NCBI GenBank assembly: GCA_029861485.1
Contig: JAOTZF010000143.1
Location: 1 to 5,075, forward strand
Direction of reading: 5' to 3'
Origin: Thermoleophilia bacterium
GTDB lineage: Bacteria; Actinomycetota; Thermoleophilia; Miltoncostaeales; Miltoncostaeaceae
DNA length: 5,075 bases
Under the pieces are notes generated by a model. It saw nothing but the letters and a program-made list of their open reading frames with translations. It had not been told where the DNA came from and did not search any database. Position 1 is the stretch's first letter, and the number at the start of each line of letters is the position of its first letter. Shown here piece by piece: positions 1-5,075 of this stretch. Both the position numbers and the translations under genes were made by a program.

Positions 1-489
1 GCGGCGGAGCGCGTGCGAGGTTTCGGCGGCGTCGGGCGGCGCTTCGAATTGCGCGGCGAGGCCCGTGGCATCAGGGTCGTCGATGACTATGCCCATCACC
101 CCGTCGAGGTCGCGGCCACGCTCGAGGCGGCGCGCGAGACCGATGCCGAGCGGCTGGTAGTGGTTTTCCAGCCTCACCTCTATTCGCGCACGCGCGAGCT
201 GGCGGCCGAGTTCGCCGAGGCCCTCGCGAGCGCCGACCTGGTCGTCGTGACCGAGGTCTACGCGGCAAGGGAGCCTCACGATCCCGGTGTGAGCGGGGTC
301 CAAGTGGCCGATGCCATTCCGCAGGCGATCTTCGTCCCCCTGCTGCGCGACGTGCCCAGGGCGCTGTGTCCGCAGCTGCGATCCGGTGATCTAGTCCTGA
401 CAATGGGGGCAGGCGATGTGACGACTCTGGCAGGGAGCCTGCTCTCGCACATCGAACAAGTCTGGGATGAGCGCACGCGCGATCTCTGA
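1..489 (+). CDS. murC: UDP-N-acetylmuramate--L-alanine ligase (MurC), C-terminal part
   Basis: The 5' end is cut by the window edge; 162 residues are visible in frame from base 1. MurC joins L-alanine to UDP-MurNAc using ATP, the first step of stem-peptide assembly, in the cytoplasm. What is visible is the end of the central ATP-binding domain and the C-terminal ligase domain. Family signatures, numbered from the first visible codon, are the GVGRRFE block (10-16), VVDDYAHHP (26-34), FQPHLYSRT (56-64), YAAREP (87-92) and GAGDVT (136-141). The DDYAHHP and QPHLYSRT blocks distinguish MurC from MurD, MurE and MurF. Full-length MurC is about 450-480 residues, so roughly two thirds lie upstream of the window. 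The gene ends at a TGA at 487-489, and its last 23 nt overlap murB, which suggests co-transcription and coupled translation. No frameshift or missing motif is seen in the visible part. Confidence 0.96.
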   Translation, partial: AAERVRGFGGVGRRFELRGEARGIRVVDDYAHHPVEVAATLEAARETDAERLVVVFQPHLYSRTRELAAEFAEALASADLVVVTEVYAAREPHDPGVSGVQVADAIPQAIFVPLLRDVPRALCPQLRSGDLVLTMGAGDVTTLAGSLLSHIEQVWDERTRDL

Positions 490-1396
490 GCCAGCTGGTC
501 TTGTCGAGAACGCCCCCCTCGACCGCCTGACCACCATCAAGGTGGGAGGTACGGCGGACCGGTTGTGCCGCGTCGAGTCGTTTTCCCAGGCCGTGGCGGC
601 GCTCGCGTGGGCGGAGAGCCGCGACCTCGTGGTTGCGATCGTCGGAAAGGGCTCGAACCTCATCGTGGCAGACGACGGCTTTCGCGGCCTGGCGGTCCAG
701 CTCACCGGGCGCCTGTCGTCGATCTCGGTGCGCGGTGGCGGCCTCTGGTGCGGCGGAGGCGCCTCACTGCCGCGTGCGGTGCAGCGCGCTGCCGCCGCGG
801 GCCTCACGGGCCTGGAGTTCGGCGCGAGCATTCCCGGGACCGTGGGCGGCGCCGTGGCCATGAATGCCGGCGCGTACTCCGCGGAGCTCAAGGACGTGAT
901 CGACTGGGCTGTGATCTGCACGGCGGACGGCAGGGAGCGCGTGCGCGCCGACGAGCTCGCCATGGGGTACCGCAGCTCGAGCGTCGGCGCGCAGCAGATC
1001 GTCGCGGCCGTGGGGTTCGACCTGGCGCCAGGCGACCCCGATCAGATCGCGGGCAGGCTGGCGGAGCTCCGTGGCCATCGCCGCGCCACCCAACCCCAGG
1101 GCGTGAGGACCTTCGGCTCGGTCTTTACCAACCCGCCTGGCGACTCCGCGGGTAGGCTCTTGGAGCAGGCCGGCTGCAAGGAGCTGAGGGTCGGCGACGC
1201 GCGGTTCTCGCCGGTGCACGCGAACTTCATCGAGGCCGGCTCGGAGGCAACCGCGGCCGACGTGCTCGCTCTGATGCGCGAGGGGCGCCGGCGCGTCCGC
1301 GAGGCGGGAGGGCCGACACTCCGCGCCGAGGTCCGCTACCTGCACCCGACCGAGGGAATCCGCGCGGCGATCTCTCGAGAAGGAGAGGGCGAGTGA
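467..1396 (+). CDS. murB: UDP-N-acetylenolpyruvoylglucosamine reductase (MurB)
   Basis: The product has 309 residues, normal for the shorter MurB class. It is the cytoplasmic FAD enzyme that reduces UDP-GlcNAc-enolpyruvate to UDP-MurNAc with NADPH, giving the substrate used by the upstream MurC. The N-terminal FAD-binding domain shows IKVGGTAD (24-31), GKGSNLIVADDGFRG (60-74) and the GASIPGTVGGAVAMNAGAY block (119-137). YR at 168-169 carries the conserved substrate-site arginine. The C-terminal substrate-binding domain has the RTFGSVFTNP block with the catalytic serine at S218, the AGCK turn (235-238), the HANFI block (251-255) and a conserved catalytic glutamate in AEVRYL at E288. ATG 467 lies inside murC. 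It is the first possible start after an in-frame TGA at 419-421, and it leaves a normal N-terminus. The sequence before it (CTGGG) is a poor ribosome binding site, so translation is probably coupled to murC. The TGA stop overlaps the ftsQ GTG. Confidence 0.97.
   Translation: MSARAISEPAGLVENAPLDRLTTIKVGGTADRLCRVESFSQAVAALAWAESRDLVVAIVGKGSNLIVADDGFRGLAVQLTGRLSSISVRGGGLWCGGGASLPRAVQRAAAAGLTGLEFGASIPGTVGGAVAMNAGAYSAELKDVIDWAVICTADGRERVRADELAMGYRSSSVGAQQIVAAVGFDLAPGDPDQIAGRLAELRGHRRATQPQGVRTFGSVFTNPPGDSAGRLLEQAGCKELRVGDARFSPVHANFIEAGSEATAADVLALMREGRRRVREAGGPTLRAEVRYLHPTEGIRAAISREGEGE
1381..1386 (+). promoter_or_regulatory. Ribosome binding site for ftsQ, deciding the GTG start
   Basis: AGGAGA lies 6 nt before GTG 1393 and 15 nt before the in-frame ATG at 1402. 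Its spacing suits the GTG. A second purine run (GAGGAA, 1395-1400) sits only 1 nt before the ATG, too close to act as its site. Confidence 0.7.
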
Positions 1397-2157
1397 GGAA
1401 CATGCGGCGGCTGACGCTCGGCCCCTGGGTCGCGAGGGCTCTGCTCGGGTTGGCGACGGTCGCCGCCGGGTGGTGGCTGCTGAACAGTCCCGTGCTCGCC
1501 TTCGGCGACGTCGACATCGACGGCTATGACGGCAAGGACCGTCCTCAGCTGGAGGCGGCGATCCGGGCGGCGGCCGACGACGGCAATCTGTTCGTGTTGC
1601 CCCGGGACGAGGTCGCCAGCGCGGTGGCGCGGTTCCCCGGCGTGGGCGACGTGGCCCTGAGTCGCGACTGGCCACGGTCGCTCCGGGTGCGGATCGTCCC
1701 CGCACGCCCGGTCGCGGTCATCGTCTCGCTCGAGGGCGCCAGCGTGCTGGTGTCGAGCCGCGGACGGGTGATCGGTCCGGCGCCGACGCGTCATACGCTG
1801 CCGCGGCTGCGCACCGAGGGGGCTCCGCCGAAGCCGGGTGCGCGCCTGCCGGCGACGCTCGGGGGCGCATTCGCCTTCGCGACGGAGCTCCCCCCCGAAA
1901 TCGCCAGCAGGGTTAGGGCTCTGCGTCAGGTTGATGGCGGTCGCATCGAGGGCACCCTGACCGGTCTGGGAGACCTGATCGTGGGCCGGCCGGGCCGCCC
2001 GCGGGCCCGCGCGGCCGCGCTGACCGCAGTGCTAAACGACCTCTCCGAGGGCGAAGGGAGTGAGCAGGAGGCGGCTCGGTATGTGAACGTGACCGTGCCC
2101 GAGCGGCCGTCCGTCGGCTTCGAGGCGTCTACGGTCGATGATGCACCGTCAAGTTGA
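1393..2157 (+). CDS. ftsQ: Cell division protein FtsQ/DivIB
   Basis: The 254-residue protein has the layout of FtsQ/DivIB, a bitopic divisome protein that links early and late division proteins (FtsB and FtsL are the known partners). A short basic cytoplasmic N-terminus (RNMRR) is followed by one hydrophobic segment at about 13-36. A POTRA-like domain at about 37-105 follows, beginning FGDVDIDGYDG and including NLFVLPRDEVASAVARFPGVGDVALSRDWP; the 'L-R-WP-SLRVRI' pattern is typical of FtsQ POTRA. The beta domain spans about 106-240 and ends in YVNVTVPERPSV (230-241), which resembles the usual FtsQ ending. Overall sequence is weakly conserved in this family, so the call rests on architecture, these patches and position between murB and ftsZ. 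GTG 1393 is preferred over ATG 1402 on ribosome-binding-site spacing; the two differ by only three residues. It overlaps murB by 4 nt (GTGA). No ftsA follows it. Confidence 0.93.
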   Translation: MRNMRRLTLGPWVARALLGLATVAAGWWLLNSPVLAFGDVDIDGYDGKDRPQLEAAIRAAADDGNLFVLPRDEVASAVARFPGVGDVALSRDWPRSLRVRIVPARPVAVIVSLEGASVLVSSRGRVIGPAPTRHTLPRLRTEGAPPKPGARLPATLGGAFAFATELPPEIASRVRALRQVDGGRIEGTLTGLGDLIVGRPGRPRARAAALTAVLNDLSEGEGSEQEAARYVNVTVPERPSVGFEASTVDDAPSS

Positions 2158-2203
2158 GATTGAGAGTGTTCCGATCACGGCCGCCAAGAGTGAATTATCG
2201 CTT

Positions 2204-2227
2204 GAGGGTTGCTTGACAGGAGGGTTG
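2204..2227 (+). repeat. Direct repeat pair GAGGGTTG flanking the ftsZ -35 box
   Basis: GAGGGTTG occurs at 2204-2211 and again at 2220-2227, 16 nt start to start, with the TTGACA box (2213-2218) between them. A third copy is at 2318-2325, inside the predicted leader. Three copies of an 8-mer within 122 nt of non-coding DNA suggest a binding site for a regulator. The sequence is G-rich in a G-rich genome, so chance recurrence is possible. No known regulator was recognised from this motif. Confidence 0.45.
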
Positions 2228-2241
2228 GGGATTCCTAACTT
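2213..2241 (+). promoter_or_regulatory. Sigma-70-type promoter for ftsZ
   Basis: A perfect TTGACA -35 hexamer (2213-2218) is followed after 17 nt by TAACTT (2236-2241), which keeps the conserved T, A and final T of the -10 box. Transcription would start at about 2246-2248, giving a leader of about 120 nt before the ftsZ GTG. It sits in a 212-nt gap (2158-2369) that is locally less GC-rich than the genes, as expected for a promoter region. It should let ftsZ be expressed separately from murC-murB-ftsQ, although no terminator is visible after ftsQ and read-through is likely. Start-site mapping has not been done; the call is from sequence alone. Confidence 0.72.
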
Positions 2242-2317
2242 GCCGACGTGGCTCTGCGTGGCTTAGCAGCCGATTGGCCCGGCATACTTCCCGGTCTAGA
2301 GCCATTCAGCCGGGGTC

Positions 2318-2325
2318 GAGGGTTG
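2318..2325 (+). repeat. Third GAGGGTTG copy, in the ftsZ leader
   Basis: Same strand and identical to the pair around the -35 box, 98 nt beyond the second copy (start to start). It lies about 70 nt downstream of the predicted transcription start, so if functional it could act as a distant operator or as part of the leader RNA. It partly overlaps the first of two GTCCGG copies (2325-2330 and 2339-2344). Confidence 0.3.
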
Positions 2326-2355
2326 TCCGGAAGGGAAGGTCCGGGCCGCGGTTGT

Positions 2356-2363
2356 GAGGGAGG
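2356..2363 (+). promoter_or_regulatory. Ribosome binding site for ftsZ
   Basis: GAGGGAGG lies 6 nt before GTG 2370 and is a strong Shine-Dalgarno sequence. It supports the GTG start. No in-frame ATG precedes the conserved IKVCGIGG block, and the next in-frame ATG (2448) falls beyond the nucleotide-binding loop. Confidence 0.75.
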
Positions 2364-2369
2364 CCTTAG

Positions 2370-3476
2370 GTGGGCACGAGCAACTATCTAGCGGTGATCA
2401 AGGTCTGCGGCATCGGCGGCGCGGGCACCAACGCGGTGAACCGCATGATCGATGCGGGCGTCCGGGGTGTGGAGTTCATCGCCGTGAACACCGATGCCCA
2501 GGCGCTCGCCATGTGCGACGCGGACGTCAAGGTCCAGATCGGCATGGGTCTCACCAAGGGACTTGGCGCCGGGGCCGAGCCGAGGGTCGGGCGCGACGCT
2601 GCCGAGGAGAGCCGCGAGGACCTGAAGGAGGCGGTCAAGGGCGCGGACATGGTGTTCGTGACCGCCGGGGAGGGCGGCGGAACGGGCACGGGCGCGGCGC
2701 CCATTCTGGCGCAGATCGCGCGCGAGCAGGGAGCGCTGACCGTAGCCGTGGTCAGCCGCCCTTTCTCGTTCGAGGGTCGCCAGCGTTCGCGACGCGCTGA
2801 CGAGGGCATCGAGGAGTTGGCCAAGCAGGTCGACTCCATCATCGTGATCCCGAACGAGCGGCTCATCGAGACCGTCGAGCGGCGAACGTCGGTGATCGAG
2901 GCCTTCGCAATGGCGGACGACGTGCTGCGCCAGGGCGTCCAAGGCATCACGGACCTCATCACGGTCCCCGGGCTCATCAACCTGGACTTCGCCGACGTGC
3001 GCACCATCATGGAAGGTGCCGGATCGTCGCTCATGGGCATCGGTAGCGCCAGCGGCGAGAACCGTGCGTCGGAGGCCGCAAAGGCCGCCATCTCCTCGCC
3101 TCTTCTCGAGACCACGGTCGCGGGCGCGACCGGGGTTCTGCTCAACGTCACCGGCGGGCCCGACCTCGGCCTGTTCGAGATCGACGAGGCCGCCAGCATC
3201 ATCCGCCAGGCCGCTCACGACGAGTGCAACGTGATCTTCGGGGCGATGATCGACGAGCAGGCCGGCGACGCCATCCGGGTCACCGTCATCGCGACCGGTT
3301 TCGAGGAGGCCACATCGCGGCCGGAGGCTTACTCGCCGCGAGAGGACCCGCGTCCCGTGTCGACCACGACCTCGCGCCCCGGCGAGGCGCGCGAGCCGGT
3401 GAAGCTGCAGCGGAAGGACAGGGAAGACCTCGAGATCCCGGACGACGCGCTCGACATCCCCGACTTCCTGAAGTAG
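2370..3476 (+). CDS. ftsZ: Cell division protein FtsZ
   Basis: FtsZ is the tubulin-like GTPase that polymerises into the cytoplasmic Z ring and recruits the divisome. This copy has 368 residues and looks complete. The GTPase domain starts at NYLAVIKVCGIGGAGTNAVN (5-24), continues with FIAVNTDAQAL (36-46) and carries the tubulin signature GGGTGTG at 102-108. RPFSFEG (130-136) and IPNERL (160-165) follow. The catalytic synergy (T7) loop, NLDFADVRTIM at 204-214, keeps both acidic residues D206 and D209. The C-terminal domain runs to about 310. A short linker (about 312-350) rich in P, R, T and E leads to the conserved tail LEIPDDALDIPDFLK, which in this phylum binds SepF and FtsW-type partners. 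Oddities are GGAGTN where many FtsZ proteins have GGGGVN, and a doubled IPD motif in the tail. The gene has its own promoter and lacks an adjacent ftsA. Confidence 0.99.
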   Translation: MGTSNYLAVIKVCGIGGAGTNAVNRMIDAGVRGVEFIAVNTDAQALAMCDADVKVQIGMGLTKGLGAGAEPRVGRDAAEESREDLKEAVKGADMVFVTAGEGGGTGTGAAPILAQIAREQGALTVAVVSRPFSFEGRQRSRRADEGIEELAKQVDSIIVIPNERLIETVERRTSVIEAFAMADDVLRQGVQGITDLITVPGLINLDFADVRTIMEGAGSSLMGIGSASGENRASEAAKAAISSPLLETTVAGATGVLLNVTGGPDLGLFEIDEAASIIRQAAHDECNVIFGAMIDEQAGDAIRVTVIATGFEEATSRPEAYSPREDPRPVSTTTSRPGEAREPVKLQRKDREDLEIPDDALDIPDFLK

Positions 3477-3503
3477 CGGTCGCTCGGCGCCGGGCGGGGC
3501 GGT

Positions 3504-3512
3504 TGGTAGTTT
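3504..3512 (+). promoter_or_regulatory. Possible extended -10 promoter element for gcvT
   Basis: TGGTAGTTT matches the extended -10 pattern TGNTANNNT. It ends 11 nt before ATG 3524, so transcription would start only about 4 nt before the codon, giving a nearly leaderless mRNA. This fits the lack of any Shine-Dalgarno sequence before that ATG. No -35 box is recognisable at the expected distance (around 3484-3489). The match is short and could be chance; gcvT may instead be read through from ftsZ. Confidence 0.35.
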
Positions 3513-3523
3513 CCGTCCCGTCG

Positions 3524-4621
3524 ATGGGTGCCGAGCTGCAGAAGACGTCTCTCCACCAACTGCACCTCGCGTCGGGTGCGCGCATGGGCGCCTTCGCCGG
3601 CTGGGACATGCCCCTGAGCTACGCCGGCACACTTGCCGAGCATCGAGCGGTGCGTGCCCACGCCGGGGCGTTTGACGTCTCCCACATGGGCCAGATCGAG
3701 ATCAGGGGCTGGGACGCTGCTGAGTTCCTTCAGCGAATGCTGACCAACGACATCGCGCGCATCGTCCCGGGAGAGGGCCAGTACACGCTCATGCTCAACA
3801 CGACCGGCGGGGTGATCGACGACCTGATCGCCTACGACCGGGGCGACGACTACCTGTTGGTCGTGAACGCATCCAACACCGGCGCGTGTCTGGACTGGTT
3901 GACGCGGCACGGGCCGGACGGGCTCGCTATCACCGACCGCTCGATGGAGACGGCGATGATCGCCCTCCAAGGGGTCGACTGGAAGCGCCTGCTCAGTGGC
4001 GTCGGTGCGAGCGATCGCACGCTCGGCTTGGGGTACTTCCACTTCGCCCAGGACGGCCTGGCCGGCACGAGCGCCATGGTGGCCCGCACCGGATACACCG
4101 GTGAGCCGGGGGTCGAGCTGCTCGTGCCATGGGACGAGGGGCCTGCGCTCTGGAGCGCGCTGATGGCCCTCGACGACCCTCCCGAGCCGGCCGGCCTGGT
4201 CGCGCGGGACACCCTCCGCCTCGAGATGGGCTATCCCCTGCACGGCAACGACATCGGTCCGGACCGTACCCCGCTCGAGGCGGGTCTCGGCTGGGCCTGC
4301 GACATGGACACCGAATTCACCGCCGTCGACGTGCTCCGGGCCCGGCGCGAGGAGGGGCTTGCCGAGCGGCTCTGCGCCTTCGTGCTGACCGAACGGGGCA
4401 TTCCGCGGCGCGGTCAGGACGTGCTCGTCGACGGCGAGGTCTGCGGCGCCGTGACGAGCGGTAGCCTTTCGCCGACGCTCGACGTCGGCATCGGCTTGGC
4501 GTACGTCCGGACGGAGGTCGCGGAGCCGGGCACCGAGATCGCGATCGACGTGCGGGGGTCGGTCAAGGGCGCCGAGATACGACACCTGCCGCTGGTGGAC
4601 ACCTCCCCGAAGAAAGGATGA
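3524..4621 (+). CDS. gcvT: Glycine cleavage system aminomethyltransferase (T protein)
   Basis: GcvT takes the aminomethyl group from the lipoyl arm of the H protein, releases ammonia and passes the one-carbon unit to tetrahydrofolate, giving 5,10-methylene-THF. From ATG 3524 it has 365 residues, the usual length. Seen are GAFAGWDMP (22-30), HRAVRAHAGAFDVSHMG (40-56), GGVIDDL (95-101) with the family's catalytic aspartate within the D99-D100 pair, ALQG (147-150), the folate-site block ARTGYTGEPGVEL (187-199), ARDTLRLEMGYPLHGNDI (227-244), and C-terminal barrel motifs RGIPRRGQ (291-298) and TSGSLSPTL (311-319). GIGLAYV (322-328) follows. ATG 3524 was chosen because homologues begin just before the 'K-T-L--LH---GARM' segment. 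An in-frame TTG at 3503 would add seven residues and has only a weak G-rich sequence before it. The open frame runs further upstream into ftsZ, but that part is an out-of-frame shadow. It lies 47 nt after ftsZ and 4 nt before gcvH. Confidence 0.97.
   Translation: MGAELQKTSLHQLHLASGARMGAFAGWDMPLSYAGTLAEHRAVRAHAGAFDVSHMGQIEIRGWDAAEFLQRMLTNDIARIVPGEGQYTLMLNTTGGVIDDLIAYDRGDDYLLVVNASNTGACLDWLTRHGPDGLAITDRSMETAMIALQGVDWKRLLSGVGASDRTLGLGYFHFAQDGLAGTSAMVARTGYTGEPGVELLVPWDEGPALWSALMALDDPPEPAGLVARDTLRLEMGYPLHGNDIGPDRTPLEAGLGWACDMDTEFTAVDVLRARREEGLAERLCAFVLTERGIPRRGQDVLVDGEVCGAVTSGSLSPTLDVGIGLAYVRTEVAEPGTEIAIDVRGSVKGAEIRHLPLVDTSPKKG
4613..4618 (+). promoter_or_regulatory. Ribosome binding site for gcvH
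   Basis: AAAGGA, 7 nt before ATG 4626, overlaps the last codons of gcvT. It supports this ATG and coupled translation of the T and H proteins. Confidence 0.65.
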
Positions 4622-4625
4622 GGCG

Positions 4626-5018
4626 ATGGCCGAAGAGAGCTACCCGGAGGATCTGAGGTACCACCGCGAGCACGACTGGGTGCGGGTCGAGGACGGCGAG
4701 GCCGTCTTCGGAGTCACGTGGTACGCGCAGGACAACCTCGGTGAGGTCGTCTACTTCGACCCGCCGTCCCCCGGCGCGGCCGTCGATGCGGACGGGACCT
4801 ACGGCGAGCTGGAGTCGGTGAAGGCTGTCTCAGACATCTACGCGCCGATCGGTGGCGAGGTGGTTGCGGTGAACGACGCCGTCGTAGAGCGCCCCGAGTT
4901 GGTCAACGAGGATCCCTACGGCGAGGGGTGGCTGATCCGGGTGAAGATCTCCGACCCCGCCGAGCTCGACGCGCTGATGCAGCCGGCGGCCTACCGCGAC
5001 TACCTGGCGGGTCTGTGA
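4626..5018 (+). CDS. gcvH: Glycine cleavage system H protein
   Basis: The H protein is the small lipoylated carrier that moves the aminomethyl arm between the P, T and L proteins. This one has 130 residues, the normal size. The N-terminal YHREHDWVRVEDGEAVFGVT segment (12-31) and YAQDNLGEVVYFDPP (33-47) match the family fold. The lipoyl attachment motif is GELESVKAVSDIYAP (60-74), with K66 the expected lipoylated lysine. NEDPYGEGWLIRVK (94-107) is the conserved C-terminal block. The TWYAQD segment, where many bacteria have TDYAQ, and FDPP in place of the common VELP are lineage-like differences that leave the lipoyl site intact. It starts 4 nt after gcvT, and its TGA overlaps the GTG of the next gene. 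No lipoate-handling gene is visible in the window. Confidence 0.97.
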   Translation: MAEESYPEDLRYHREHDWVRVEDGEAVFGVTWYAQDNLGEVVYFDPPSPGAAVDADGTYGELESVKAVSDIYAPIGGEVVAVNDAVVERPELVNEDPYGEGWLIRVKISDPAELDALMQPAAYRDYLAGL

Positions 5019-5075
5019 GTCACGCCCGCGGGTCCGGCACCCGCTACACGTCGGTCACCGACGACGACCGCCGGG
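5015..5075 (+). CDS. gcvPA: Glycine dehydrogenase (decarboxylating) subunit 1 (P protein, alpha part), 5' end
   Basis: Only the first 20 codons are inside the window. From GTG 5015 they read as a short leader followed by TRYTSVTDDDRR, which resembles the 'RY-P-T--DR--ML' start of GcvPA, the N-terminal half of a split pyridoxal-phosphate glycine decarboxylase. A single-chain GcvP starts differently (an F-x-RHIG-type motif), so a split alpha/beta P protein with a gcvPB gene further downstream is expected. The GTG overlaps the gcvH stop as GTGA, and the order T-H-PA is common where P is split. GGCGGG (5006-5011) is a weak ribosome binding site, so translation is probably coupled to gcvH. The call rests on a short match plus context. 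Confidence 0.78.
   Translation, partial: MSHARGSGTRYTSVTDDDRR

Noticed and set aside
764..1705. Minus-strand open frame across murB and ftsQ (313 codons)
   Set aside because: Arginine- and proline-rich shadow spanning two well supported genes.
2158..2260. MraZ-type operator (TGGGN repeats with 5-nt gaps) before ftsZ
   Set aside because: Only one TGGGG (2226-2230) is present and the repeat spacing does not fit; MraZ boxes are also expected before mraZ, not ftsZ.
2354..2800. Open frame from GTG 2354 overlapping ftsZ
   Set aside because: It is ftsZ in another frame, made almost entirely of G, R, H and A, with no domain.
3477..3502. Terminator after ftsZ
   Set aside because: The GGCGCCGGGCGGGGC stretch is GC-rich but forms no convincing stem-loop followed by T residues.
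3224..3523. N-terminal extension of gcvT into ftsZ
   Set aside because: The open frame continues 100 codons upstream, but that stretch is ftsZ read out of frame, arginine-rich and unlike GcvT; homologues start near ATG 3524.
3477..3523. Glycine riboswitch upstream of gcvT
   Set aside because: The gap is only 47 nt, too short for a glycine aptamer of about 100 nt, and no aptamer core is recognisable.
2388..3632. Long open frame on the minus strand across ftsZ and the start of gcvT (414 codons)
   Set aside because: It mirrors the codon structure of a certain gene in high-GC DNA, crosses a gene boundary, is dominated by R, D, G, L and H without a recognisable domain, and has no separate promoter support.
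3329..4585. Long open frame on the minus strand across gcvT (418 codons)
   Set aside because: Same reason: it is an antisense shadow of gcvT, with charged low-complexity composition and no family motif.

Overview
This is a high-GC bacterial window (roughly 70% GC by eye) in which every supported gene lies on the + strand. It holds the end of a division and cell wall (dcw) cluster followed by the start of a glycine cleavage cluster: murC (3' end only), murB, ftsQ, ftsZ, gcvT, gcvH and the first 20 codons of what looks like gcvPA. Three of the seven genes start with GTG, and two junctions are 4-nt GTGA stop/start overlaps.

The most likely source is an actinobacterium, probably a deep-branching lineage such as Thermoleophilia or a relative. 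No ftsA lies between ftsQ and ftsZ, as is usual in Actinomycetota. FtsZ ends in an IPDFLK tail of the actinobacterial type. murB sits inside the dcw cluster, unlike in Streptomyces and Mycobacterium as I recall them. The last partial gene begins like the alpha subunit of a split P protein. The class-level assignment is inference; no rRNA or other phylogenetic marker is present beyond these proteins.

Layout. 1-2157: murC-murB-ftsQ, a tightly packed block (23-nt and 4-nt overlaps) covering MurNAc-L-Ala ligation, UDP-MurNAc formation and the FtsQ divisome scaffold. 2158-2369: a 212-nt gap with a good sigma-70-type promoter (TTGACA, 17 nt, TAACTT), three copies of GAGGGTTG (two flanking the -35 box), a possible leader hairpin and a strong ribosome binding site for ftsZ. 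2370-3476: ftsZ, complete. 3477-3523: a 47-nt gap with a possible extended -10 element just upstream of gcvT. 3524-5075: gcvT-gcvH-gcvPA, closely coupled, encoding the T and H proteins and the start of the P protein of the glycine cleavage system.

I see no mobile element, CRISPR array, tRNA, rRNA, or convincing new system. The points most worth a second look are the repeat-bearing ftsZ promoter, the direct ftsZ-to-gcvT junction, the possibly leaderless gcvT transcript, and the doubled IPD motif at the FtsZ C-terminus.
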